A stretch of 64,000 nt of DNA from Mucilaginibacter pallidiroseus (GCF_007846085.1 NZ_VOEJ01000002.1:124001-188000), one strand, 5' to 3'; counted from the first letter of the stretch, positions 25,667-34,858 are shown. Notes: generated from the letters alone by a model not told the origin. A program made the numbers and translations.

Positions 25667-26832
25667 TATTTTTTATCTGCATTGGTTGTGCCGCCAAAAC
25701 TGGCCGACAGCGTAAACCTGAGCGTATTTGCCAGCGGGCTGTTTTTTTGGCTGGCCGCCAGGTATGAAAAATCGAATTTAAAAACGTCGTACTTAACGCC
25801 TAAACCCATAGTGGCATAATGCCTGCCGCCCTTTGCAGGGTTTTCATAAAAGTAGCCCGCACGCAGGGCAAACAAATCATTGTACCAGTACTCGGCGCCA
25901 GGCGAAAAGGTTATTTCCTTAAACTCCTCGCTAAAGCCACCCGGTGCATCGCCAAATGATTTGAATATGCCCGATGGCACAGATACGCCATCATCACTAA
26001 TGCGATTGCCGTTTGAATCGAAACGCGGCGTAGGCACAAGCAGTTTATTAATATCAAATGTTACGGTAAACTTATTTACATCATCAAGCAGCCAGGTATT
26101 TGCTGCACCTATCTTTAAATTTGCAGGTAAAAAGTAGCTTGGCCCAACATCGCTATAGCTTATTTTAGAACCTATATTTGAGATGTTTGTACCAAACGAG
26201 AAGATAGCATTATTACCGTAGGGCTTGGTGTAATACATGGATACACCGGCAGATACTGCATGCCCAGCATTACTTTGAATGGCCGAACTACCCCCAAAGC
26301 TACCGTTTGAGTAATTTGAATAGATATAACGAAGCGTTAAACCCAATGAAAGGTTGTTGCCAAACTTACGCGCAAATGATCCGTCTAAAGAAAACTCGCT
26401 TGGGCGGTAAGTACCCTGATCTACCTGCTGCTGGTCGATAAGCTGTATCGACCCAAGATTAAAATACCTTAACGACAAGCCTAAACTGTTGCGCTCATCT
26501 ATTTTATGCGCATAGCTAAGGTAGGCGAGGCTTACATCGGGCACCAATTGGCGCAACCATGGACTGTAAGATAATGAAAGGTCGTGGTTGTTTTCTAAAA
26601 AGGCCAGCTTTGCCGGATTCCAGTAGTTGGCATTCACATCCGGCGATAAGGCAACACCTGCATCGCCCATAGCACCGGAGCGCGAGTCGGGCGCGATGTT
26701 TAAAAATGATACTACGGTTGATATTGCATTTGCACCGCTGCCATTGGGGTTTGCACCATTTTGTGCATATACGGCAACCGGCAACGTGACTAAGGCACAA
26801 AGGGTTAAAGCCTTGCTGTTAAAAAACTTCAT
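25666..26832 (-). CDS. porV: type IX secretion outer-membrane protein PorV
   Basis: A 388-residue outer-membrane beta barrel from ATG at 26830-26832, with a signal peptide ending at AVYAQ. Conserved PorV features are SFLNIAPDSRSGAMGDAGVA and YWNPAKLAFLEN near the N-terminus and a C-terminal aromatic strand. PorV binds cargo leaving the Sov translocon and delivers it to the PorU sortase. In Flavobacterium johnsoniae porV, porU and gldJ are neighbours; here gldJ diverges from porV and porU is not in the window. Confidence 0.93.
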   Translation of the reverse strand: MKFFNSKALTLCALVTLPVAVYAQNGANPNGSGANAISTVVSFLNIAPDSRSGAMGDAGVALSPDVNANYWNPAKLAFLENNHDLSLSYSPWLRQLVPDVSLAYLSYAHKIDERNSLGLSLRYFNLGSIQLIDQQQVDQGTYRPSEFSLDGSFARKFGNNLSLGLTLRYIYSNYSNGSFGGSSAIQSNAGHAVSAGVSMYYTKPYGNNAIFSFGTNISNIGSKISYSDVGPSYFLPANLKIGAANTWLLDDVNKFTVTFDINKLLVPTPRFDSNGNRISDDGVSVPSGIFKSFGDAPGGFSEEFKEITFSPGAEYWYNDLFALRAGYFYENPAKGGRHYATMGLGVKYDVFKFDFSYLAASQKNSPLANTLRFTLSASFGGTTNADKK

Positions 26833-26985
26833 TGGGTGCAATTTAGTGCTATTATTTAAATTAATAAAGACAATGCCTTTCGCAATTTATACAAATGCAG
26901 GGCAGATAGTGTGTAATATCAACAAATTAATGTAACTCAAATATTAATTATCTCGTTTAACAGTAGCATGGTAAGGTTGCAAACA

Positions 26986-27012
26986 AAATACACCGTTTAA
27001 TGCGGTGTATTT
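26986..27012. promoter_or_regulatory. 10-bp inverted repeat between porV and gldJ
   Basis: AAATACACCG (26986-26995) and CGGTGTATTT (27003-27012) are perfect reverse complements around a 7-nt loop. It lies in the divergent promoter region of two type IX secretion genes, upstream of the gldJ promoter, so it may be an operator; a leftover terminator is the other option. Confidence 0.55.
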
Positions 27013-27020
27013 ATGATTGA

Positions 27021-27051
27021 TTTTTTTAAATTTACCTCCAATATATTTTTG
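27021..27051 (+). promoter_or_regulatory. promoter of gldJ
   Basis: TATTTTTG at 27044-27051 matches the -7 consensus, with a T-run (TTTT at 27021-27024) at the right distance (19 nt) for the -33 element. The ATG follows 7 nt after the box, giving a very short leader. Confidence 0.55.
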
Positions 27052-27058
27052 CAAGAAT

Positions 27059-28684
27059 ATGAAAGTACTTTTTACTAACACTGCTTTGGTGTTGTTGAGC
27101 TTGGGCGCAGTGCTTAGTGGCTGTAGCAAAAAGCAAACCTCATCAAAAACCGGGTTAGCTTATAACGACCGCACAAATGGTGGTTATGTGCGCTACAGGC
27201 AAACACACCCCTCGCCGGGCCCCGGCCTTGTGCCAATTGAGGGCGGTACGTTTGTGCTTGGCGGCAGTGCCGACCAGGACGTATCGTACGAATATAACAA
27301 CGTGCGCCGCAGGGTTACCGTACCATCATTTTACATGGACGAAACTGAGGTATCAAACCAGGACTGGCTTGATTACCTGCACTGGATAAACATAACTTTC
27401 CCTGATGACAGGGAGCTTTACTACAATGCCATCCCGGATACACTGGTTTGGCGTCGCCCGTTGTCATACAACGAACCCTGGGTTGAAAACTACCTGCGTC
27501 ACCCAGCTTTTCAGGATTACCCGGTTGTTGGTGTAACCTGGGACCAGGTACAAGATTATTGCGTTTGGCGTACCGACCGCACCAACGAAAATATTTTGCG
27601 TAAAGGCGGCCAGATGGTTACCTGGAAAGATGCCTCAAAACCGGGCTCGCCTGCTGTTGCCGGCAGCCAGCCATTTAACACCGATATTTACCTTAACGGG
27701 CAAATGCGTGGTGCAGGTATAGATGGTAAGAACATGCCACGTGACCTAAGCCCGTCAAGAGGAACCGGCGCTGCTGCAACTGGTAAAAATGGCCCAAGGC
27801 GCCCTGTACGTTTGGAGGATGGTATCCTTAAATCGGGCTATCGTTTACCTTCGGAAGCGGAGTGGGAGTATGCTGCACTTGCTTTAGCTGGTAATACACA
27901 ATTCGAAAACATTAATGATGGTAAAATATACCCATGGAACGGCCTGGGTGTACGCTCACCAAATCGCAGCACACGTGGTTTAATATTGGCAAACTTCCGT
28001 CGCGGATCTGGTGATAATGCCGGTGTTGGCGGTGGCCTAAATGACAAGGCAGATATCACGGCACCTGTACGCTCGTTCCCTCCTAACGATTTTGGCTTGT
28101 ACCAAATGGCGGGTAACGTAAATGAGTGGGTAGCCGATACCTATCGCCAAACCACATTTGAGGATGTGAACGATTTTAACCCTTTCCGTGGTAACGAGTA
28201 TACCAATAAACGCCTTGAAGACCCTGCACGTGGCCTTTATGCAAAAGATAAATATGGCCGCCCTATAAAAGACCCGGCAAAGGCTGCCAAAAAACTTAAA
28301 TACAGCGAGCTGCTTGCATTGCAAAACGGCCAAAACCCGGCTGGGGCTAACCAGGCTGCTCCGGGCACGCCAAATGCAGCGCCTGGCACACCTGCTGCCA
28401 ACTCAATTGCCGGCAAACCATTTACTGCCGACTTAAGAGGCTATGGTGATACGGTGAATACGGCGCTTTACGGCAACACCACACTGGTAAGCGACCACTC
28501 AAAGGTTTACAAAGGCGGCTCGTGGAATGATATGGCATACTGGTTAAACCCGGCAACACGTCGATATATGAACCAGGATGATGCCAGCGCTGAAGTTGGT
28601 TTCCGTTGCGCCATGACAATGGTTGGTGCGCCGGAGATAAACCCTCGCGGTAAACCTCATTTCCAGGTAAAGAAAGCTAAATAG
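27059..28684 (+). CDS. gldJ: gliding motility/type IX secretion lipoprotein GldJ
   Basis: A 541-residue lipoprotein. ATG at 27059 gives a signal peptide with lipobox LSGC; the longer frame upstream is not credible. The body is a formylglycine-generating-enzyme (SUMF1) fold, seen as PGLVPIEGGTFVLGGSADQ, FYMDETEVSNQDWLDYL, YRLPSEAEWEYAALA, YQMAGNVNEWVADTY and KGGSWNDMAYW near the end. GldJ stabilises GldK and is needed for type IX secretion and gliding in flavobacteria. A Pro/Ala/Gly-rich insert lies near residues 425-450. It is transcribed divergently from porV. Confidence 0.93.
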   Translation: MKVLFTNTALVLLSLGAVLSGCSKKQTSSKTGLAYNDRTNGGYVRYRQTHPSPGPGLVPIEGGTFVLGGSADQDVSYEYNNVRRRVTVPSFYMDETEVSNQDWLDYLHWINITFPDDRELYYNAIPDTLVWRRPLSYNEPWVENYLRHPAFQDYPVVGVTWDQVQDYCVWRTDRTNENILRKGGQMVTWKDASKPGSPAVAGSQPFNTDIYLNGQMRGAGIDGKNMPRDLSPSRGTGAAATGKNGPRRPVRLEDGILKSGYRLPSEAEWEYAALALAGNTQFENINDGKIYPWNGLGVRSPNRSTRGLILANFRRGSGDNAGVGGGLNDKADITAPVRSFPPNDFGLYQMAGNVNEWVADTYRQTTFEDVNDFNPFRGNEYTNKRLEDPARGLYAKDKYGRPIKDPAKAAKKLKYSELLALQNGQNPAGANQAAPGTPNAAPGTPAANSIAGKPFTADLRGYGDTVNTALYGNTTLVSDHSKVYKGGSWNDMAYWLNPATRRYMNQDDASAEVGFRCAMTMVGAPEINPRGKPHFQVKKAK

Positions 28685-28701
28685 AAATTATAATTTATTT
28701 G

Positions 28702-28730
28702 AAAGCCGCCCAAAAGGGTGGCTTTTTTTA
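28702..28730 (+). terminator. terminator of gldJ
   Basis: AAAGCCGCCC (28702-28711) pairs with GGGTGGCTTT (28716-28725) through a G-T pair around AAAA, and a T run follows. Confidence 0.85.
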
Positions 28731-28888
28731 TGCGATAGACCGAACCCATCAAAACAAGCTAACCTGTTAATAATCAAACTAATGTTAACAAATAAATCAC
28801 TCCCTTTTAACGTTTATAAAATAGTTTATCGCTTATTTTTATAGACCGCAAAAAACGGTCATCAAAAAATTAACCTAAAACAATTTTT

Positions 28889-29362
28889 ATGACCTGGAGA
28901 AAATTTAGCGGAGAGGTGATCCAAACACCCATCTTAGAAGAAGTAGAGGCAGCCATTGAGCGCGAAACCAACCTGGGCAACAAATTAAAAGTTTGCATTG
29001 GTACCGATTCGCAGGTAAAAGGCTCGGTTACCGATTTTGCAACAGTAATTGTTTTTATACGTGAGCAACGCGGCGCATTTATGTTTATACACCAGGAGCG
29101 CAGCACTCAAAAGATGACCATCAAAGAGCGTATGCTTAACGAGGTGCAAAAATCTATCGACATTGCCTATAAACTTTGCGACCTGTTGGACCTGTACGAT
29201 GTAGACCTTGAGGTTCATGCCGACATCAACACCAACCCCATGTTTAAAAGTAACCAGGCCCTGCACGAGGCAATGGGCTATATTTTGAGCATGGGCTTTG
29301 TTTTTAAAGCCAAACCAGAAGCTTTTGCCAGCTCATGCTGTGCTAATAAAATGGTGCAGTAG
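28889..29362 (+). CDS. YkuK/DUF458 family RNase H-like protein
   Basis: A 157-residue protein of the YkuK (DUF458) family, which has an RNase H-like fold. Visible features are VCIGTDSQV (a strand with a first acidic residue), DFATVIVFI, ERMLNEVQKSIDIAYK and VDLEVHADIN (a second strand ending in acids), followed by a conserved C-terminal KPEAFASSCCANKM. The cellular role is not known; nucleic-acid binding or cleavage is inferred from the fold. It is monocistronic, with an inverted repeat at 28844-28860 before it. Confidence 0.85.
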   Translation: MTWRKFSGEVIQTPILEEVEAAIERETNLGNKLKVCIGTDSQVKGSVTDFATVIVFIREQRGAFMFIHQERSTQKMTIKERMLNEVQKSIDIAYKLCDLLDLYDVDLEVHADINTNPMFKSNQALHEAMGYILSMGFVFKAKPEAFASSCCANKMVQ

Positions 29363-29421
29363 TGTTTAGTGAGTGGTTGATTGAGTGAGTGGAGAGTGGT
29401 TGAATGGCCTGCAAATAAGAT

Positions 29422-29811
29422 ATGCTATTAAATTATTTATCTTGCAGCATGCCGCATAGATTTTACAGTAACCGTAGTAAATTAAAACGTATCCCTGTTT
29501 ACTATTTATTAGTCATCATAGGCTCTTTATTCCCTTTATTTCTTGCTTCGCTGGCTGGATATATCGCCAAAACCAACTGCTGTACATTAAGTGAGGCCGG
29601 CGCTCATCCTTGTTTTATTGATGGAACTGATATTGGAGAATTGCTTTCTATAATGTTCGGTTTGGGATGGATGATGTTAGCAACTATCCCCACTGGAATT
29701 TGTCTTTTCTTAGTCCTCACTTACTACACCATACACGACATCCTATACTATAAAAGAAACCCCGATAGCGATTATGATGCTTGGATTAAAAAGATAAAAA
29801 CTGATCTTTGA
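29422..29811 (+). CDS. two-helix membrane protein, unknown
   Basis: A 129-residue ORF with membrane helices near residues 30-50 and 76-100 and a polar loop holding CCTLSEAGAHPC, whose three cysteines might form disulfides outside the membrane. A second ATG 27 nt downstream (MPHRFYSNRSK) is an equally good start. I recognise no family. It lies 27 nt before the rhodanese gene and may share its transcript. Confidence 0.6.
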   Translation: MLLNYLSCSMPHRFYSNRSKLKRIPVYYLLVIIGSLFPLFLASLAGYIAKTNCCTLSEAGAHPCFIDGTDIGELLSIMFGLGWMMLATIPTGICLFLVLTYYTIHDILYYKRNPDSDYDAWIKKIKTDL

Positions 29812-29837
29812 CAACTGATATCTAACCACTGAAAACC

Positions 29838-30677
29838 ATGTCTCCACTAATAGAAATTACCGACCCGAGGGTACTTGATCCCGAAACGATATTGATAGAT
29901 GTTCGCGCAGGCGCAAATGCGCATGAGCGTTACCTGCAAGGTCACTTGCCAAACGCCATTTTTGCTACGCTTGATGACGACCTTGCCGCACATCCCGAAG
30001 ATGCGGCCATTGGCGGCAGGCATCCGCTGCCTTCGCTTGCCGATTTTGCTGCTACCTTAACCCGTTGGGGTATAACGCCCAATAAACATATTGTTGTTTA
30101 TGACGACAAAAGCGCGGCCATGGGCGGCGCACGCCTTTGGTGGATGCTACGCTCGATAGGCCACATAAACGTACAGGTATTAAACGGCGGTTTGAAAGCC
30201 GCTACAGACGAAGGCCTTGAACTGAGTACTGACGACTACCAGCCCAAGCCAGCAGCAACGCCCTACCCTATCCCGGCGGAGTATAGCGGCACGGTAGATA
30301 TTGAAGAAGTAAAAAAAGCTGCCAGCGACGAGAACCGCGTGGTGATAGATGTGCGTGAGGGGCAACGCTACCAGGGCATAACAGAGCCTTTGGATTTGGT
30401 TGCGGGGCACATACCGGGTGCCGTAAACCTGTTCTACAGCAATAGCATGTCGCCCGAAGGTAAATATCTTACCTCGCAAGCATTGGCCAGCCTTTATAAA
30501 GATACTATAGGCAATACTAAACCCGAAGATGTTGTGGTGCATTGCGGATCGGGCGTTACGGCCTGCCATACCTTGTTAGGTATGGAGCACGCAGGCATTA
30601 CCGGCCCAAAGCTTTATGTAGGATCGTGGAGCGAATGGAGCCGGCGCGACCTGCCCATTGCAACAAATACCAAATAG
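29838..30677 (+). CDS. tandem-rhodanese sulfurtransferase (SseA-type)
   Basis: A 279-residue protein with two rhodanese domains (about 1-130 and 150-279). The second holds the active-site Cys236 in HCGSGVTACH; the loop sequence CGSGVT fits 3-mercaptopyruvate sulfurtransferase rather than classic thiosulfate rhodanese. The first domain is inactive, with VVYDDKSAAMGGARLWW in place of a Cys loop. It moves sulfane sulfur to thiol acceptors in the cytoplasm. Confidence 0.92.
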   Translation: MSPLIEITDPRVLDPETILIDVRAGANAHERYLQGHLPNAIFATLDDDLAAHPEDAAIGGRHPLPSLADFAATLTRWGITPNKHIVVYDDKSAAMGGARLWWMLRSIGHINVQVLNGGLKAATDEGLELSTDDYQPKPAATPYPIPAEYSGTVDIEEVKKAASDENRVVIDVREGQRYQGITEPLDLVAGHIPGAVNLFYSNSMSPEGKYLTSQALASLYKDTIGNTKPEDVVVHCGSGVTACHTLLGMEHAGITGPKLYVGSWSEWSRRDLPIATNTK

Positions 30678-30680
30678 TTA

Positions 30681-30712
30681 AAAAACCGGGAGTTATTGCT
30701 CCCGGCCTTTTT
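30681..30712 (+). terminator. terminator of the sulfurtransferase gene
   Basis: CCGGGAG (30686-30692) pairs with CTCCCGG (30699-30705), preceded by an A run and followed by CCTTTTT. Confidence 0.85.
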
Positions 30713-30767
30713 AATGAATACTATTTTACAGATACAACAATAATCGCTGCCGTATGTTAATGCCATC

Positions 30768-31235
30768 GTGAAAACATACAGCTTAAAATTTGTGCAAAAC
30801 ATCCCCATCAGCATTGATGAGGCATGGGATTTTTTTTCGTCGCCGCTTAACCTTGAAAAGATCACGCCCAACGACATGAAGTTTGAGGTAACTTCAGATT
30901 ATACCCCTCAAACCAAAATGTATGCGGGTATGATCATCACCTACAAGGTGACACCCTTGTTCGGTATCAAACTGGACTGGATGACCGAGATTACCCACGT
31001 GCAAGACAAAAAGTATTTTGTGGACGAGCAGCGCTTTGGCCCGTATGCATTATGGCACCATCAGCACCACTTTAAAGAAATTGAAGGTGGGGTGGAGATG
31101 ACAGATTTGTTGCATTACGCCATTCCCTACGGTGTAATTGGCCGCTTGAGCAATACGTTGTTAGTTAAAAAGAAGGTTAAGCAGATATTTGACTACCGCG
31201 TGAAAGCAGTTGAAAATTTATTTGGAAAATATTAA
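30768..31235 (+). CDS. SRPBCC-family protein
   Basis: A 155-residue START/Bet v 1-like protein with the typical opening FVQNIPISIDEAWDFFSSPLNLEKITPNDMKF, a central TYKVTPLFGIKLDWMTEI strand pair and a final helix (KVKQIFDYRVKAVENLF). Such proteins form a cavity for hydrophobic ligands; ligand and role are unknown. The start is GTG at 30768. It shares features with the SRPBCC cell-division-inhibitor-like group but I would not assign that function. Confidence 0.87.
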   Translation: MKTYSLKFVQNIPISIDEAWDFFSSPLNLEKITPNDMKFEVTSDYTPQTKMYAGMIITYKVTPLFGIKLDWMTEITHVQDKKYFVDEQRFGPYALWHHQHHFKEIEGGVEMTDLLHYAIPYGVIGRLSNTLLVKKKVKQIFDYRVKAVENLFGKY

Positions 31236-31373
31236 CCTGTAACTGCCTTTAATTTCAGCGCATTATAACTAATAACATCAGCATCTTACAGCTGCTGCCT
31301 TGCTACAGCTGTATCACATTAAACTATCGGTGCGTAAACCTATCTATACAATAAACACACATATATAACAGCC

Positions 31374-32054
31374 ATGAAAAAATTATTTATTATAGCCGCT
31401 CTTATAACCAGTACCATTGGCGCATTTGCACAAAGTGTTGATCTTCGCCGTAAAATTGAAGTTACCGGCACAGCCGAGCAGGAAGTTACACCTGATATTA
31501 TTAACGTAAGCATATCGCTTAAAGAATATATGAACGGCAAAACCAAGGTTAGCATAACTACCTTGGAAAAACAACTCGAGAAAGCCGTTGCAGAAGCGGG
31601 TATTGCCAAAGAAGATTTTACGGTAAACAGCCTATCGTCATGGAACTATGCTACGGAAAAGAAAAAGAACCCGGATTTTTTAGCCAGCAAAACTTACGGC
31701 ATCAAATTTCGCGACCTGAATAAGTTTAACCAGTTGATAAGCAAGGTCGATGCGAAAGGTATCCAGTCTACCAATATCGACAGCTACGATTATTCAAAGA
31801 TCAACAGCATTAAAAACGATTTAAAACTTAAAGCCCTGTTGGCTGCAAAAGAAAAAGCTACGTTTTTAGTAAACGGACTTGGCGATAAATTGGGCCAGGC
31901 GTTAAACATTACAGAGAATGATAACAGCAGCTTCCCATCGCCGCGCATGTATATGGCAAAAGCTTCGATGGCCGATGCCGTGCCTGAATCTGATATTGAT
32001 GTGAGGAAGATTAAGATAAGCATACAAATACAAGCCGTATTCGAGATCAAATAA
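31374..32054 (+). CDS. SIMPL domain (DUF541) periplasmic protein
   Basis: A 226-residue protein with a signal peptide ending at GAFAQ. The SIMPL pattern is clear: RKIEVTGTAEQEVTPDIINVSISL at the start, TVNSLSSWNYATEK in the middle and KALLAAKEKATFLVNGLGDKLGQALNI before the last strands. SIMPL proteins (BP26/YggE-like) form large periplasmic assemblies with an unclear role, perhaps in oxidative stress. It has its own terminator. Confidence 0.9.
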   Translation: MKKLFIIAALITSTIGAFAQSVDLRRKIEVTGTAEQEVTPDIINVSISLKEYMNGKTKVSITTLEKQLEKAVAEAGIAKEDFTVNSLSSWNYATEKKKNPDFLASKTYGIKFRDLNKFNQLISKVDAKGIQSTNIDSYDYSKINSIKNDLKLKALLAAKEKATFLVNGLGDKLGQALNITENDNSSFPSPRMYMAKASMADAVPESDIDVRKIKISIQIQAVFEIK

Positions 32055-32080
32055 TAAAGTCTACAATTTAAATTCCAGAT

Positions 32081-32110
32081 AAAAAGCAGGCTAACACAGC
32101 CTGCTTTTTT
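32081..32110 (+). terminator. terminator of the SIMPL gene
   Basis: AAAAAGCAGGCT and AGCCTGCTTTTT are a perfect 12-bp stem around AACAC, with a T-rich tail. Confidence 0.9.
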
Positions 32111-32170
32111 GCTTTATAAAACATTTATCTTACCGTATTGTTAATATTTTGACATCAACTTATACCCATA

Positions 32171-32413
32171 ATGAAGGCGATCAAAATATTTTCAGCAATA
32201 CTTATAGCAGGTGCATTGGCAGCTTGCGGTGGCAACCGTAATGATGCTACACTTGGCGGCACACAGGATACCGTTGCAAAAGCAGGTAATGGCGACGATG
32301 GTTCATCAACTAACGGAACTGATACCAGCAAACTTGATAGCACCAATCGTGGAAATGCAGACCCAAGCGGCCGCGGCAGCAGCGATACATTAAACAGCAG
32401 GCCTGTACATTAA
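32171..32413 (+). CDS. small lipoprotein, low complexity
   Basis: An 80-residue ORF with a clear lipoprotein signal (MKAIKIFSAILIAGALAAC). The mature part is rich in Asp, Asn, Ser, Thr and Gly, disordered, with no aromatic or hydrophobic core (GNGDDGSSTNGTDTSKLDST). Such short, polar lipoproteins are common in Sphingobacteriaceae. Function is unknown. Confidence 0.75.
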   Translation: MKAIKIFSAILIAGALAACGGNRNDATLGGTQDTVAKAGNGDDGSSTNGTDTSKLDSTNRGNADPSGRGSSDTLNSRPVH

Positions 32414-32499
32414 ACGCTTAATTTATTGGGCTTTTGCCGGTTAGGTATTGATAAAATAATTTTTTGATTTTATCTTTACAGTCCCTAATTGATTGAAGC

Positions 32500-32916
32500 A
32501 TGATTAAAGCCCGTGCAAAAAAAGTGCTATTGGTAGCCCCGCAAACGTTTCCCGACCAGCTATTAGCCGGTTATAAAAATGTTACGCATATATCTGCTGC
32601 CGGTACAATTTTTCCTTCTATACATGCGCTTAAGCCTGATGTTATCTTTTTTGATAATGCACATGTAGGTGCCGATCTTGAAAGAGTATTACGCCGTTTA
32701 CAAACCAACCAGTTCTACAAAAACATCAAGATTTACCTGTATAAGCAAAGCGAGCAGGTAACGGTTGACAGCCTTTTAAAAACTTTAGGCGTAGATCACA
32801 TTATCTATAAAGAAGATTTACAGCGAGCCACCAAGAGCAGTGCAACCCTTACGGCTATCAACAACGTTATTGATGCATCATTGGTAAGGATGCTGGCGGG
32901 CTTATCTACTACCTAA
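32500..32916 (+). CDS. receiver-like (pseudo-receiver) protein
   Basis: A 138-residue single-domain protein with a CheY-like alternation: strand KVLLVAP, strand KPDVIFFDNAHVG, helix LERVLRRLQTN, strand NIKIYLYKQSE, strand VDHIIYKEDL. The Asp at the phosphorylation strand (FFDNA) is present, but the acidic pair that holds magnesium after strand 1 is missing (VAPQTF). It is therefore probably not phosphorylated in the usual way. I recognise no precise family. A TATCTTTA box at 32471-32478 is a likely promoter. It stands alone before bshA. Confidence 0.65.
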   Translation: MIKARAKKVLLVAPQTFPDQLLAGYKNVTHISAAGTIFPSIHALKPDVIFFDNAHVGADLERVLRRLQTNQFYKNIKIYLYKQSEQVTVDSLLKTLGVDHIIYKEDLQRATKSSATLTAINNVIDASLVRMLAGLSTT

Positions 32917-33104
32917 GCTCATACCTTTCCCTTTTACTTTTAATTGAGCCGGTGGCATGCATAAGCTTGTGCTATAATTTACACAGGCGTAACACTTTTA
33001 CCGTAAATTGCTGTTAAACTTGCATGCTTATTATAAGTGGCAAAATTGCGTAGCCCTACATACCAAACAAGCCGCCCTATGGTACGCCTTAAAGCTTATT
33101 ATAA

Positions 33105-34241
33105 ATGAAAATAGGAATAGTTTGCTACCCTACATTTGGTGGTAGCGGCGTTGTAGCTACAGAGTTGGGTAAAGCACTTGCCGATCGTGGCCACCAGGTG
33201 CATTTTGTAACTTACAGCCAACCTGCAAGGCTCGATTTTTTTTCGGAAAACCTTTTTTACCACGAAGTTGCCGTATCCAGCTATCCTCTGTTTGATTATC
33301 CGCCATATGAACTTGCTTTAGCCAGCCGTTTGGTTGATGTGGTGCGATTTGAGCAATTGGATGTACTGCACGTACATTACGCTATTCCGCATGCTTCGGC
33401 AGCATTTATGGCCAAGCAAATACTGCTTACCTATGGCATAACTATTCCCGTAATTACCACCCTTCACGGAACTGATATTACTCTTGTAGGGCAAGACAGA
33501 ACTTACAAACCGGTAGTTACATTCTCTATCAATAAATCTGACGGGGTAACCGCCGTGTCTGACCATTTGCGTAACGATACCTACAAGTTTTTTGACATAG
33601 AGAACGATATAAGAGTAATACCAAACTTTATCGACCTTAACCGCTTTAGCCTTAAACCTAAAGATCACTTCAAAAAAGCGATTGCCCCCAATGGCGAAAA
33701 GGTGTTGGTGCATACATCAAACTTCCGTAAGGTAAAACGTACCGAAGATGTGGTTAAGATTTTTGCCAAAGTGGTAGAAAAGATCCCATCTAAATTACTG
33801 ATGGTTGGCGATGGCGGCGAACGCTCCAAATGCGAACAGCTTGGCCGTGATCTTGGTATATCAGAACATATGCGCTTTTTAGGTAAACAGGATGCTATTG
33901 AAGAGATCTTATCCGTGTCTGACCTTTTCCTGATGCCATCTGTATCTGAAAGCTTTGGTTTGGCGGCATTGGAAGCTATGGCATGCAAAGTTCCAGTGAT
34001 AAGCAGTAACGCTGGTGGCCTGCCCGAGCTTAACGTAGAAGGAGAAACCGGCTACCTGCGTGATGTTGGCAATGTTGACGGCATGGCCGAACGTGCCATT
34101 TACATATTGGAAGATGAAGAGCGGCTTGCACAGTTTAAGGAAAACGCACTTGCCCGCGCCAGACAATTTGACCTGGCCAACATATTACCCGAATACGAGA
34201 ACTACTATAAAGAAGTAATAGCAGCAAGTAAGCAGGCGTAA
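33105..34241 (+). CDS. bshA: N-acetyl-alpha-D-glucosaminyl L-malate synthase
   Basis: A 378-residue GT4 glycosyltransferase, first enzyme of bacillithiol synthesis; it joins GlcNAc from UDP-GlcNAc to L-malate. The N-terminus KIGIVCYPTFGGSGVVATELGKAL is diagnostic, with HVHYAIPHASAAFMAKQIL, VTTLHGTDITLVG and the GT4 C-terminal SVSESFGLAALEAMACKVPVI motif. bshB and bshC are not in the window. With ytxJ it shows the organism uses bacillithiol as its low-molecular-weight thiol. Confidence 0.96.
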   Translation: MKIGIVCYPTFGGSGVVATELGKALADRGHQVHFVTYSQPARLDFFSENLFYHEVAVSSYPLFDYPPYELALASRLVDVVRFEQLDVLHVHYAIPHASAAFMAKQILLTYGITIPVITTLHGTDITLVGQDRTYKPVVTFSINKSDGVTAVSDHLRNDTYKFFDIENDIRVIPNFIDLNRFSLKPKDHFKKAIAPNGEKVLVHTSNFRKVKRTEDVVKIFAKVVEKIPSKLLMVGDGGERSKCEQLGRDLGISEHMRFLGKQDAIEEILSVSDLFLMPSVSESFGLAALEAMACKVPVISSNAGGLPELNVEGETGYLRDVGNVDGMAERAIYILEDEERLAQFKENALARARQFDLANILPEYENYYKEVIAASKQA

Positions 34242-34300
34242 CATTATTGCAACCTTTTGGCTTGATTTGTGTTAATAGCCTACACAAAACACAATCAACA

Positions 34301-34789
34301 ATGAAAAGAATATTAAGAACAACCTTTGCAATATTAGCTGTTGCATTGGTTTTTAGTGCCTGCTCTTCTTCTAAAACCGTATCATCATCGTCAACCGGTG
34401 TATCACGCGGTAAATTTGTAGGCACGTGGACTCTAACCAACGTAAGTTACGATGGCTTGCTACCAAATGCAGTACAAAACGTATTTGACCAGGCAGCACC
34501 AAGCGCTTTTGTAGGCAGCACCTGGAAATTAACCAATAGCGGCAATGGTATTTATACCCTTACAAATGGCGCGTCGCAAACCATTTTCTGGTCAGTTTAC
34601 AACGACCCGACTCTTGGTACCCAGTTCCAGTTTAAAAAGATATATGAAGGCGATAAAGCTAAAAACGTGCAGGAAGGTTACCGCTTAAACATTGCCAGCA
34701 TCAGTGATAGCGGCATGACATTGCAAACCCCGGTTGCCGTAGGCAATGGCACAGGTTATGTAGTGTACACATTTACCAAAGCGAACTAA
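34301..34789 (+). CDS. lipocalin-like lipoprotein
   Basis: From ATG at 34301 this is 162 residues with a lipoprotein signal (lipobox FSAC) and a Ser/Thr linker. The body starts GKFVGTWTLTNVSYDG, the strand seen in lipocalin-like domains, and continues with alternating beta strands to YVVYTFTKAN. Ligand and role are unknown. The longer in-frame extension upstream is unlikely because it would bury the signal peptide. Confidence 0.8.
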   Translation: MKRILRTTFAILAVALVFSACSSSKTVSSSSTGVSRGKFVGTWTLTNVSYDGLLPNAVQNVFDQAAPSAFVGSTWKLTNSGNGIYTLTNGASQTIFWSVYNDPTLGTQFQFKKIYEGDKAKNVQEGYRLNIASISDSGMTLQTPVAVGNGTGYVVYTFTKAN

Positions 34790-34815
34790 TTCAAAAGTTA
34801 AAAATCAAAATTCAA

Positions 34816-34858
34816 AAAAGAAGTGCCCGGTGTTATACAACATCGGGCGCTTCTTTTA
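34816..34858 (+). terminator. terminator of the lipocalin-like gene
   Basis: AAAGAAGTGCCCGGTGTT pairs with AACATCGGGCGCTTCTTT through G-T/mismatch positions around ATAC. A/T runs suggest it may also serve the convergent lactonase gene. Confidence 0.8.

Noticed and set aside
25178..25819. 213-residue plus-strand ORF opposite ispF and porV
   Set aside because: IspF and PorV motifs on the minus strand explain the region; the plus-strand translation shows no family features.
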